Below, piece after piece: positions 34,480-42,473 of a stretch of 64,000 bases of DNA. Position numbers and translations under genes: made by a program. The notes under the pieces were generated by a model. It saw only the letters and a list, made by a program, of their open reading frames with translations. It had not been told where the DNA came from and ran no database searches. Within the stretch, counting starts at the first letter, position 1. The number at the start of each line of letters is the position of its first letter. Origin of the DNA: Pseudomonadota bacterium (GTDB lineage: Bacteria; Pseudomonadota; Gammaproteobacteria; Steroidobacterales; Steroidobacteraceae); the NCBI GenBank assembly GCA_018241525.1, contig JAFEDR010000009.1, positions 558,001-622,000 on the forward strand, given 5' to 3'.

Positions 34480-35016
34480 CTACTCGGCGGCGCCGACGAT
34501 CCTTGCCGTCGAGCAGTGGTACGGGATGTTCGACTGGCTGCTGCCGGCGCACCAGTTGTAGTCGTTCGACTGCCCCGGCTGGTAGAGCGGCGTGTCGCGC
34601 TCGTTGCGGTTGCAGAAGCAGCGGCCGCAGGACGTCTTGCCGCAGCAATCGTTGTACGAGATCACGTAGTCCTTGCCGTCGCCCGGGTTGTGGCAGGTGC
34701 CGATCCAGGTGATCGCCGACATCTCAGTGCCGGGGGGACAGGTCGCCTGCGTACCGCCGCAGCAGCCGCACAGGAAGCCGTCGATCGCGCAGTGCCGCCA
34801 GTAGTCGCAGGCCGACGGGTCCCCGGGATCGGCGGTGCCGCCGCCGGGCTTCTTCCCCGGCGCCGGCTTCGCCTCCGCGCCGCGAGCGACCGGCAGCAGC
34901 GGCAACGCAGCGGCTCCGACAAACAGCGCGCCGATGCCGGCGAGCAGGCTGCGGCGCGAGCTGCGCCGTGCGACCGCCCGGACCGACTCCTCGGTGAACC
35001 TGTCTAGCCATTTCAT
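34480..35016 (-). CDS. mauA: TTQ amine dehydrogenase light chain (methylamine/aromatic amine dehydrogenase type)
   Basis: The 178-residue protein has a twin-arginine-like leader (SRRSLLAGIGALFVGAAALPL) and a cysteine-rich mature domain beginning CDYWRHCAIDGFLCGCCGG, as in methylamine dehydrogenase. Trp104 (SAITWIGTC) and Trp155 (NDYNWCAG) are 51 residues apart, the same spacing as Trp57 and Trp108 that form the TTQ cofactor in the Paracoccus enzyme. At least a dozen cysteines provide the disulfides that MauD/MauE help form. The enzyme oxidises primary amines to aldehydes and ammonia in the periplasm. Whether the substrate is methylamine or an arylalkylamine cannot be told from the sequence; the aromatic context favours the latter (an aauA-type gene). 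Confidence 0.95.
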   Translation of the reverse strand: MKWLDRFTEESVRAVARRSSRRSLLAGIGALFVGAAALPLLPVARGAEAKPAPGKKPGGGTADPGDPSACDYWRHCAIDGFLCGCCGGTQATCPPGTEMSAITWIGTCHNPGDGKDYVISYNDCCGKTSCGRCFCNRNERDTPLYQPGQSNDYNWCAGSSQSNIPYHCSTARIVGAAE

Positions 35017-35049
35017 GGGGATTGCCTCACGGGATGGGGACGGCCGCGG

Positions 35050-35658
35050 TCAGCCGTGCGCCTGCTTCGCGCGCTCCTCGAGATAATCCTGCAGCGAGGC
35101 GACGCCCAGGCGCTTGGCCTCGAACAGGCTCTCGAGATGCTCGCGGGAGTTGATGATGCCGCGCGCGCGCAGCACGCCGTCCGCGTCGACCAGCACCGCG
35201 AACGGCAGGCGGCTGACCTGGTAGCTGATGCCGAGCGGCGCGGAGACGACGTACGGGAACGATTCGAGTCCCTGCTCACGCACGAACGCCCGCTGCTCGG
35301 CGAGGTCGCCGTCGCTCGCCAGCACGATCTCGGCCCAGCCCTGCTCGGACCGGCGGCTCGACTTCAGCACCGGCAACAGCGCCTTGCAGACCGGACAGGT
35401 GGGCGAGACGAACATCACGAGCAGCGAGCGGCCATCGCTGCGCGCCCCGCCGACGCTGAGCGCACGGCCGTCGAGATCGGCGACCGCGACTTCGGGCGCG
35501 AGCTCGCCGACCTTGAGGCCCTTTGCGAGCATCAGCGCGCCAACCGGCGTGATCCGCTCGTGCAGCACGCCGAGCTGGCGCGCCAGCGCCAGCACCACGA
35601 GCGACAGCGCGGCGACCGCCACCCACAGCAGCGCGTTCGAGACCGCGAGCGCGCTCAC
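35050..35658 (-). CDS. mauD: MauD, thioredoxin-like maturation factor of the TTQ light chain
   Basis: The 202-residue protein has an N-terminal membrane anchor (ALLWVAVAALSLVVLALA) and a thioredoxin-fold domain with a Cys-x-x-Cys site in SPTCPVCKALLP, then the cis-Pro loop SRLPFAVLVD. MauD is required for correct disulfides in the light chain. The GTG start overlaps the mauE stop (GTGA). The order B-E-D-A is the canonical one for methylamine and aromatic amine dehydrogenase clusters. Confidence 0.9.
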   Translation of the reverse strand: MSALAVSNALLWVAVAALSLVVLALARQLGVLHERITPVGALMLAKGLKVGELAPEVAVADLDGRALSVGGARSDGRSLLVMFVSPTCPVCKALLPVLKSSRRSEQGWAEIVLASDGDLAEQRAFVREQGLESFPYVVSAPLGISYQVSRLPFAVLVDADGVLRARGIINSREHLESLFEAKRLGVASLQDYLEERAKQAHG

Positions 35659-36206
35659 CGCGCGCCCCGCAGCGCCGCCGCGCGCGGCGCGATCACACCG
35701 AGCAGGCGGTCGAGCGCGAGGTACAGGCACACGGCCACGGCCAGGCCCGCAACCGCCGTCAGTGCATCGACGGCTTCGAGCGGTCGCGCGCCCCACGGCA
35801 GCGCCGCCACGGCAAGGAGCGTCGCGAGCAGCAGGTTGCGGACCACCATCCACGATGCGATCGGGCGCCGCTCTGCCGGTCCGGCGCAGCCACAGTCGAG
35901 GTCGCGCCGGCCGCGCGCGAGATTCACCAGAATCGCAGCCGCGTAGACGAGCAGCAGCGCTGCGCCAGCCAGCGCCGCACGCGGGCGGGTGGCTGGGAAC
36001 CACAGCGCGATTGCGACGCCCAGCTCCAGCGCGGGCACCGCGAACGACAGCGGCGGGACGAGCAATCGTGGCAGCAGGCGGTAGTTCGCGAGCACGGCGG
36101 CAAACTCGGCGCGTGCGCGCGCCTTCGCCCAGCCGGCCTCGCCGAATAGCAGCGCGAACGCCGCGACGAGCAACAGGCCGAAGCCGGGGTCGAGTGCGGG
36201 AGGCAC
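35655..36206 (-). CDS. mauE: MauE/DoxX-type membrane protein for amine dehydrogenase maturation
   Basis: The 183-residue product has about five membrane helices. FGEAGWAKARARAEFAAVLANYRLLP in the first loop and the conserved cysteine pair DCGCAG are typical of MauE. It is thought to work with MauD in light-chain disulfide formation. GTG at 36206, 6 bases after the heavy-chain stop, is chosen; an in-frame TTG at 36215 overlapping that stop is an alternative. Confidence 0.85.
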   Translation of the reverse strand: MPPALDPGFGLLLVAAFALLFGEAGWAKARARAEFAAVLANYRLLPRLLVPPLSFAVPALELGVAIALWFPATRPRAALAGAALLLVYAAAILVNLARGRRDLDCGCAGPAERRPIASWMVVRNLLLATLLAVAALPWGARPLEAVDALTAVAGLAVAVCLYLALDRLLGVIAPRAAALRGAR

Positions 36207-36211
36207 GGCGG

Positions 36212-37411
36212 TCAAGGCGTGGTCACGATCAGGCTGGGCGTCGTTCCCACGTCCTTGATCGAACGCAGCAGCTTGCCCGTCGTCGGCGCGTATACGTCGA
36301 TGACGTTGCTCTCGGCGACGATCGCGAAGAGCAGCGGCTGATCGTCGGTCGAGGCCTTGATCGAGACCAGCGGATGCGCCGCGCTGATCGTCTGCACGCG
36401 CCGGTGGCTCGCAAGGTCGTAGACCCAGATCGACTTGCCGGGATCCTTGTGCGTCTCGCGACCACCCTGATGCATGATCACGTACAGTCGCCCGAGGCCA
36501 GCGTGGATCGCGAGCTGCTGCACGCCGCCCGGCCGCCAGCCGGCCCGGCGTTCCGCCGCCGTGGTCAGTGGCCAGGCCGGTTCCGCCACGAAGCTCGCGC
36601 CGGACTTGCGAATCGGGTGGATGCGGCCGTCGAAGGAGACGTAGTACCAGGTGTTGCCGATCCGAACCGGGTGTTCCGCCACCGGATCGTGCGCGCCGTC
36701 GAACAGCGCGTCGGTGCGCGTCTGGCGGACCGCATGACCGCTGTCGTCGAGGTCGACGGCAAGGAAGCTCGCATCGGCGCACATGCCGAAGAACGAGCGC
36801 GGCCCCGAGGCGAAGGCGAAGGCGCAGCCCGGCGTCTCGACCTCGCCGACGAAGCTGCGGCTCATGGTGTCGACCACGGACACCGACTGCGCCGGCGTGA
36901 AGTTGTAGATCAGCAGGAAGCGGTCGTCGTCGGTCAGCTCCGCGTTGCCCGAGGTGGGCACGCTCGAAACGCGCTTCGGCGGGATGCCGATCTCGCCGAC
37001 GACCTTCAGCGTCGAGGTGTCGTAGATGGTCACGACGTCGGTACGCGTGCCGCGCGTGCCGCGCGAAAAGTAGATCTCGGGCGAGTACACGAGCTTGCCG
37101 TCACGGGGCAGGATCACGTGCGAGAAGCTCGAGCCGACGCTCAGCAGGCCGAGGTACTTGCCGCTGTCGCCGTCCAGCAGGTGGACAGTCCCGTCGGTCA
37201 TGTGCGGGAACACGAAGTCGTTGACCCACAGCCAGTGCTTGCCGGGGGGTGACGGCAGGGATTCGACGGTCTTCGTCGCACCGACGTCGGGCGGCAGCGC
37301 GGCGCCCGCCTTGCCGGCACCCGATACCGACAGCACAGCCGCTGCCAGAGCCGTGCCGACGATCATCGACGCACGCCGGACGGACCGGCGCCGCGGATCT
37401 TGCGCTTTCAT
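36212..37411 (-). CDS. mauB: TTQ amine dehydrogenase heavy chain
   Basis: The 399-residue protein has a basic leader and hydrophobic signal (MIVGTALAAAVLSVSGAG). The propeller motifs of the methylamine/aromatic amine dehydrogenase large subunit follow: KHWLWVNDF, YFSRGTRGTRTDVVTIYD, AERRAGWRPGGVQQLAIHAGLGRLYVIMHQ and DDQPLLFAIV. GWRPGG-QQ and the repeated DxxT/SGK blades are hallmark sequences. It begins the minus-strand operon mauB-mauE-mauD-mauA-cytochrome-hydroxylase-DUF2783-MBL-hydrolase. The promoter should lie in the 193-bp space shared with the divergent P450 gene; a TAGACT-like -10 occurs at 37475-37480 on the minus strand. Confidence 0.93.
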   Translation of the reverse strand: MKAQDPRRRSVRRASMIVGTALAAAVLSVSGAGKAGAALPPDVGATKTVESLPSPPGKHWLWVNDFVFPHMTDGTVHLLDGDSGKYLGLLSVGSSFSHVILPRDGKLVYSPEIYFSRGTRGTRTDVVTIYDTSTLKVVGEIGIPPKRVSSVPTSGNAELTDDDRFLLIYNFTPAQSVSVVDTMSRSFVGEVETPGCAFAFASGPRSFFGMCADASFLAVDLDDSGHAVRQTRTDALFDGAHDPVAEHPVRIGNTWYYVSFDGRIHPIRKSGASFVAEPAWPLTTAAERRAGWRPGGVQQLAIHAGLGRLYVIMHQGGRETHKDPGKSIWVYDLASHRRVQTISAAHPLVSIKASTDDQPLLFAIVAESNVIDVYAPTTGKLLRSIKDVGTTPSLIVTTP

Positions 37412-37510
37412 GCATCCCCCGTCGCGCCGCGGCGGTCGTCGACTGCCGGGCTGCTGCATTTGTGGGTTCGCCCGAGTCTAGCAGCGGCCCCCTGCCGCGG
37501 GTAGGGCGGT

Positions 37511-37531
37511 CCGGCCGCACTCCGCGGCCGG
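37511..37531. repeat. Inverted repeat between mauB and the P450 gene
   Basis: CCGGCCGC (37511-37518) and GCGGCCGG (37524-37531) form 8-bp arms around ACTCC in the divergent intergenic space. It could be a regulator site or a short hairpin. In such GC-rich DNA an 8-bp match is only moderately significant. Confidence 0.3.
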
Positions 37532-37604
37532 CGCGCGCAGGCGTGCTAGTGTAGCCGGGCGACCGCGCGACGGGCGGCGAGCGGTGCGCCGGGGGCGATG
37601 GACG

Positions 37605-38846
37605 ATGCCAGCTGACGATCACGGGGACGCCGAGCGCGCCGCGGCGCTCGCGGCCGGCTTCGATCCCGCGCAGCTGCCGGAGCGCTTCTTCGAGGATCCG
37701 TACCCGACGTACGCGGCTCTTCGCCGGCACGCGCCGCTGCTGCGCTGCCCCGACGGCAGCGTGTTCCTGACCCGGCACCGGGACCTGGACAGCGTCTATC
37801 GCGACCGCGGCAGCTTCAGCGCGGACAAGCGCGAGGTGTTCCGGCCGAAGTTCGGCGACGGGACACCGCTGTTCGCGCACCACACGACCAGCCTCGTCTT
37901 CAACGACCCGCCGTACCACACGCGCGTGCGTCGGCAGATCGTCGGCGCGCTCTCGCCCGGGGCGATCCGCGCGATGGTCCCCGGCCTGCAGGCGCTGGTC
38001 GCCGGCCTGTGCGATGCGGCCGCTTCCAAGGGTCGCTTCGACCTGATCGAGGACTTCGCTGCCGCGATCCCCGTCGAGGTGATCGGCAACCTGCTTGGGG
38101 TGCCGCGCGATGAGCGCGGGCCGCTGCGCGCCTGGTCACTGGCCATCCTCGGTGCGCTCGACCCCGCGCCGGGTGCCGCGGCGCTCGAGCGCGGTCAGCG
38201 CAGCGTCACGGAGTTCCTCGAGTTCACGCGCGTGCTGGTCGCCGAGCGGCGGCGCCAGTTGCGCGGCACGGACGACCTGCTGAGCCGGCTGATTCGCGAC
38301 GAGACGGGCGGCGAGCCGCTCGGCGAGCACGAGCTGCTGCACAACTGCATCTTCCTGCTGAACGCGGGCCACGAGACGACGACGAACCTGATCGGCAACG
38401 CGCTCGACGTGCTGCTGCGCGACGAGCCTGCGCGCCACCGCCTGCAGCAGGACCCGTCCCTCGCGGTGCCCGCCGTCGAGGAGTGCCTGCGCTACGAAAG
38501 CCCGAATCAGCTCGGCAACCGGCTCGTGATCGCGCCGGTCGAGATCGGCGGCCAGCGCTTCGAGCCGGGCACCTACCTCACGCTGTGCATTGGCGCGGCC
38601 AATCGCGACCCGGCGGAGTTTCACGACCCGGACCGGTTCGATCCGGGCCGCGAACCGAACCGCCACCTCGCCTTCGCCGCCGGCATCCACGCCTGCGCGG
38701 GGATGTCGGTCGCGCGCCTCGAGGCGCAGGTCGCGATCGCCGAGTTCCTGCGGCGGCTGCCGCGCGCGCGCCTGCTGGGCGGCTCGCTGCGCAACCGGCG
38801 GGCCCGGTTCCGCGGCTTCGCGAGCCTGCCGGCCGTCGTGGAATAG
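37605..38846 (+). CDS. Cytochrome P450
   Basis: The 413-residue soluble bacterial P450 has the helix-I oxygen-activation sequence LLNAGHETTTNLIG, the ExxR-region EECLRYESPNQ, and the haem loop FAAGIHACAGMSVARLEA with Cys364 as the axial thiolate. PPYHTRVRR in helix C is typical of class I systems. No ferredoxin or ferredoxin reductase gene is adjacent, so redox partners must come from elsewhere. ATG at 37605 is chosen over an in-frame GTG at 37584. An exporter gene begins 3 bases after its stop. Confidence 0.93.
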   Translation: MPADDHGDAERAAALAAGFDPAQLPERFFEDPYPTYAALRRHAPLLRCPDGSVFLTRHRDLDSVYRDRGSFSADKREVFRPKFGDGTPLFAHHTTSLVFNDPPYHTRVRRQIVGALSPGAIRAMVPGLQALVAGLCDAAASKGRFDLIEDFAAAIPVEVIGNLLGVPRDERGPLRAWSLAILGALDPAPGAAALERGQRSVTEFLEFTRVLVAERRRQLRGTDDLLSRLIRDETGGEPLGEHELLHNCIFLLNAGHETTTNLIGNALDVLLRDEPARHRLQQDPSLAVPAVEECLRYESPNQLGNRLVIAPVEIGGQRFEPGTYLTLCIGAANRDPAEFHDPDRFDPGREPNRHLAFAAGIHACAGMSVARLEAQVAIAEFLRRLPRARLLGGSLRNRRARFRGFASLPAVVE

Positions 38847-38849
38847 CCG

Positions 38850-40043
38850 GTGGATGCGCGCCTGATCGTGCTGCTGTCGGCGATCGGGGCCTTCCTGCCG
38901 CTCGCGACCGATGGCTTCCTGCCGGCGATGCAGCCGATGATGGCCGAGCTGGGCGTGGGCGTCGGGCGCGCGCAGCTTTCGATCAGCATCACGCTGGCCG
39001 GCTTCGCGATCGCGCAGCTGCTGATGGGCGTGGTGGCCGACCGGCTCGGACGGCGTCCGGTGCTGCTCGCGGCGATCGGGCTGTTCGCGGCGTCCTCGGC
39101 CGGCGCCGGGCTCGCACCCTCGCTCGGTGCACTGCTCGTATTCCGCTTCGTACAGGGCTTCAGCGCCGCGGCCGGCCCGGTCCTGATGCGCGCCGTGGTA
39201 CGCGATCTCTGCAGTCGGGTCGAAGGCGCGCGCGTGCTCAGCTTCGTCGGCATGGGCATGGGCGCCGTGCCGCTCGTGGTACCGGCGCTGAACGCGATCA
39301 TCGCGCATCGCTTCGGGTGGCGTGCAACGCTGGCGGTCTTCGTCGTGTACCTGCTGGGTACGCTGTGGATGGCGGCTCGCTGGTTCCGCGAGACGCTCGC
39401 GATGCCGGATCCCGCGGCGCTGCAGCCACGCGAGGTGGTGCGGGCGATGCGCACCGTGCTCGTGCATCGCCAGGCACTCGGCTACATGCTGTGCTGCACG
39501 TTCGGCTACGCGGGGCTCGCGGTGTGGATTTCCTCCGCGCCGCACCTGCTGCCGGGCTTCTTCGCGCAGCCGGCCGAGCGCTTCGGCCTGTGGTGGGCGA
39601 TCCCGGTGGTCACCTACGTCCTCGGCGGCTATCTGAGCGCCCGCGGCCTGCGCGGCCGGACCAGCGATCAGCTGCTGCGTATCGGCACCGGCGTGCTGCT
39701 GGCCGGCGCGTCGCTGCTCGGCCTCCTGGTCGCCGCATTCGGCTCGCCGCTCGTCCCCTTCGTCGCCGCGGTCGGCCTCTACAACGTCGGCTGGGCGCTG
39801 GTCCAGCCGCACGCCCAGGCCGGCGCGCTGTCGTTCTTCCCGCACTTGGCCGGCCGTGTCTCGGCGGTGCTAGGCTGCCTGCAGATGCTCGGCGGAGCGT
39901 CGTTCGGCATCGCCTTCGGGGCGCTGCACGACGGCACCCCGGCCGCTGCCACGGCCCTGATCGCGGCGGCCGCCCTGGCCGCAACGCTGTCGCGCGTCCT
40001 ACTCACCCGGCGCGTCGGCGCCGATGCCCGGAGCATGACCTGA
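38850..40043 (+). CDS. Bcr/CflA-type MFS exporter
   Basis: The 397-residue product has twelve hydrophobic segments. The conserved loop GVVADRLGRRPVLL between helices 2 and 3 and the FRFVQGFSAAAGPVLMRAVVRDL segment are signatures of the Bcr/CflA drug-efflux branch. It starts at a GTG 3 bases after the P450 stop and its stop overlaps the next start (TGATG). It may export a P450 or dehydrogenase product, or protect from a toxic intermediate; the substrate is unknown. Confidence 0.85.
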   Translation: MDARLIVLLSAIGAFLPLATDGFLPAMQPMMAELGVGVGRAQLSISITLAGFAIAQLLMGVVADRLGRRPVLLAAIGLFAASSAGAGLAPSLGALLVFRFVQGFSAAAGPVLMRAVVRDLCSRVEGARVLSFVGMGMGAVPLVVPALNAIIAHRFGWRATLAVFVVYLLGTLWMAARWFRETLAMPDPAALQPREVVRAMRTVLVHRQALGYMLCCTFGYAGLAVWISSAPHLLPGFFAQPAERFGLWWAIPVVTYVLGGYLSARGLRGRTSDQLLRIGTGVLLAGASLLGLLVAAFGSPLVPFVAAVGLYNVGWALVQPHAQAGALSFFPHLAGRVSAVLGCLQMLGGASFGIAFGALHDGTPAAATALIAAAALAATLSRVLLTRRVGADARSMT

Positions 40044-42238
40044 TGCCATCTCCCCGCCTCCACCGCCTCTGGCCGACCGTGGTGTTCGGCGCCGTCTTCG
40101 CCGCGGGCTGTGCCCGCGCACCTGCGCCCGTCGCAGCGCCCGCTGCCCCGGCTGGCAACGTGACGGCGGCCCGTCTCGCGGCGGCCGAGGCCGAGCCCGG
40201 CGAATGGTTCACCACCGGGCGTGACGCTGCCGGCAGTTACTATTCGCCGCTCGCCGACATCCACGCCGGCAACGTCGATCGGCTCGGCTTCGCCTGGGAA
40301 TACGGGCTCGGTACCCGGCGCGGCCTCGAGGCCACGCCCATCGTCGTCGACGGCACGATGTACTTTCCGGGCAACTTCGGGCGCGTGTACGCGCTCGATG
40401 CGGCGACTGGCGCGCAGAAGTGGGTCTACGATCCCGAAGTCGACGGCCAGCGCGCACGCTTCGCCTGCTGCGATGCCGTCAACCGCGGCGTCGCGGTCTG
40501 GCAGGGGCGAGTCTACGTCGGTGCACTCGATGGCTACCTGCACGCACTCGATGCCGCGACCGGCAAGCGCCTCTACAAGGTCGATACGCTGCCGGAACGC
40601 GGTCCGGGTCATCCGTACGTGCAGACGGGTGCGGTCGTCGTCGCCGGCGAGAACATCATTGTCGGCAGCAGCGGCGCGGACTTCGCCGGCGTGCGCGGCT
40701 ACGTGGCGGCGTTCGACCGGACGAGCGGCGCATTCCGCTGGCGCTTCTACACGGTGCCGCGCGACCCAAGACTGGGCCCGCAGGATCAGCCGCATCTCGA
40801 GAAGGCGGTGCAGACCTGGGACCCGCGCCACCGCTGGGACGAAGGCAGCGGCGCCGCGGTCTGGGACGGCATCAGCTACGACTCGGAGCTCGGGCTCGTC
40901 TTCATCGGTACCGGCAATGGCGCGCCCTACAACATTCGTGAGGGTGGCCGCCACGGTGGCGACGACCTCTATGCCGCCTCGATCGTCGCGATCCGCGCGG
41001 ACAGCGGCGAGCTCGCCTGGTACTTCCAGACCACTCCGGGAGATCGCTGGGACTACGACAGCGCCGCCAAGATGATCCTGGCCGAGCTCGACCTCGGCCA
41101 CGGCCCGCGCAAGGTGCTGATGCAGGCCTCGAAGAACGGCTTCTTCTATGTCCTCGACCGGGCGAGCGGCGAAGTGCTCGCGGCCCACCAGTACGCGTAC
41201 GTGAACTGGACCCGCGGCCTCGACCCCCACACTTACCGGCCCCTGCCGAACCCGGCCGCGGATTACGAGCGCGGCCCGAAGCTGGTCTTCCCGGGCATGT
41301 CCGGCGCACATAACTGGCAGCCCATGTCGCGCAGCGCCGCGACCGGCCTCGTGTACATCCCGGCGCTCGAGTCACCGATGGTGTACGTCGACACGGCGGC
41401 GCGTCCGGCGGGCCTGATCGAGGGCACGTTCACGACGCCGGGCTTCATGCCGGAAGGCTACGACCCGAAGCCATTGGCGTCGCTGTTCGGACCATTGCCG
41501 AGCCTCGCCACGCTCAGCAAGGGCATACCGGCCGCAGCGCGCTCGCGCGGCGTGATTCGCGCGCTCGACCCCCGCACCGGCAAGATCGTCTGGGAGCAGC
41601 CGACGGCGAGCGCCTGGGACGGCGGCCTGCTGTCGACGGCGGGCAACCTGGTCCTCGAGGGCGACGTCACCGGCCATCTCACCGCGTACGCTGCGGATTC
41701 CGGCCGCCAGCTCGCGCGCATCGACCTCGCGGCGTCGGTGATGGCGGCGCCCATCAGCTACCGGGTGAACAGCACCCAATACATCGCGGTGCTCGCCGGC
41801 TACGGCGGCGGCGTAATGGGCGGACCATTTCCGCCCGAGAGCGCGGCGTTTCGCTACGGGAACGCGGGCCGGCTGATCGCGCTCAAGCTCGGCGGTGCCG
41901 CGGTGCCGAAGCCGCCAGAGGTCGTCGACGAGCCGTTTGCGGCACCCGCCAGCCGGCCGGATCGGGCGCGGGTGGCGCAGGGCGAGATTCTCTATAACCG
42001 GTACTGCGCGCGCTGCCACGTCTTCGACCGCTCGGTGCTGCCTGACCTGCGGCGCATGACGCCGGCCACCGATGCGCTCTTCTACGAGATCGTGCTCAAC
42101 GGGGCGTATGTCTCGAAGGGTATGGGCCGCTGGGACGACGTGCTGTCGCGTGCGGATACCGAGGCGATCCACGCCTTCGTGACCGATCGAGCCTGGCAGG
42201 CCTACGAGGCGCAGGGGCACGCGCCGACGGCGCACTGA
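40043..42238 (+). CDS. PQQ-dependent quinohaemoprotein alcohol dehydrogenase
   Basis: The 731-residue protein has a hydrophobic leader with a possible lipobox (FAAGC). An eight-bladed PQQ propeller follows (tryptophan-docking repeats such as VYALDAATGAQKWVYD and ALDPRTGKIVWEQ). It has the adjacent-cysteine disulfide ring in FACCDAVNRG over PQQ, and the catalytic Asp in TPGDRWDYDS. A C-terminal cytochrome c domain has CARCH at residues 655-659 and Met in KGMGRW. This is the type II quinohaemoprotein layout. It oxidises alcohols or aldehydes in the periplasm and passes electrons internally to haem c. It is translationally coupled to the exporter; PQQ synthesis genes are not in the window. Confidence 0.92.
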   Translation: MPSPRLHRLWPTVVFGAVFAAGCARAPAPVAAPAAPAGNVTAARLAAAEAEPGEWFTTGRDAAGSYYSPLADIHAGNVDRLGFAWEYGLGTRRGLEATPIVVDGTMYFPGNFGRVYALDAATGAQKWVYDPEVDGQRARFACCDAVNRGVAVWQGRVYVGALDGYLHALDAATGKRLYKVDTLPERGPGHPYVQTGAVVVAGENIIVGSSGADFAGVRGYVAAFDRTSGAFRWRFYTVPRDPRLGPQDQPHLEKAVQTWDPRHRWDEGSGAAVWDGISYDSELGLVFIGTGNGAPYNIREGGRHGGDDLYAASIVAIRADSGELAWYFQTTPGDRWDYDSAAKMILAELDLGHGPRKVLMQASKNGFFYVLDRASGEVLAAHQYAYVNWTRGLDPHTYRPLPNPAADYERGPKLVFPGMSGAHNWQPMSRSAATGLVYIPALESPMVYVDTAARPAGLIEGTFTTPGFMPEGYDPKPLASLFGPLPSLATLSKGIPAAARSRGVIRALDPRTGKIVWEQPTASAWDGGLLSTAGNLVLEGDVTGHLTAYAADSGRQLARIDLAASVMAAPISYRVNSTQYIAVLAGYGGGVMGGPFPPESAAFRYGNAGRLIALKLGGAAVPKPPEVVDEPFAAPASRPDRARVAQGEILYNRYCARCHVFDRSVLPDLRRMTPATDALFYEIVLNGAYVSKGMGRWDDVLSRADTEAIHAFVTDRAWQAYEAQGHAPTAH

Positions 42239-42438
42239 GTTCCCGATCGGGATTGGCCGAAGTATCGCCGCGACCACGGCGAGCCGAGTGGCATTCAGCG
42301 CGCGCCACGGGTCGTGAGGTCGCGGTTCACGGCGTTCCGCCCCCGACCGGCGTGCCAGGGCGCGCGACGCGCAGCAAGCTCGCGCGCCCACGAGGCCGCG
42401 CGGTCCGCCGCCGGCAGCCGTCGGGTGCTGCCGCCGCA

Positions 42439-42465
42439 CGCGCCGGGAATGGCCTTCCCGGCGCG
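42439..42465. terminator. Probable bidirectional terminator hairpin
   Basis: An 11-bp perfect stem (42439-42449 with 42455-42465, core CGCCGGGAA/TTCCCGGCG) around a 5-base loop. It lies 200 bases after the PQQ dehydrogenase stop and 9 bases after the convergent TonB receptor stop. No clear T-run follows on either strand, so its strength as an intrinsic terminator is uncertain. Confidence 0.55.
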
Positions 42466-42473
42466 GGCAGCGA

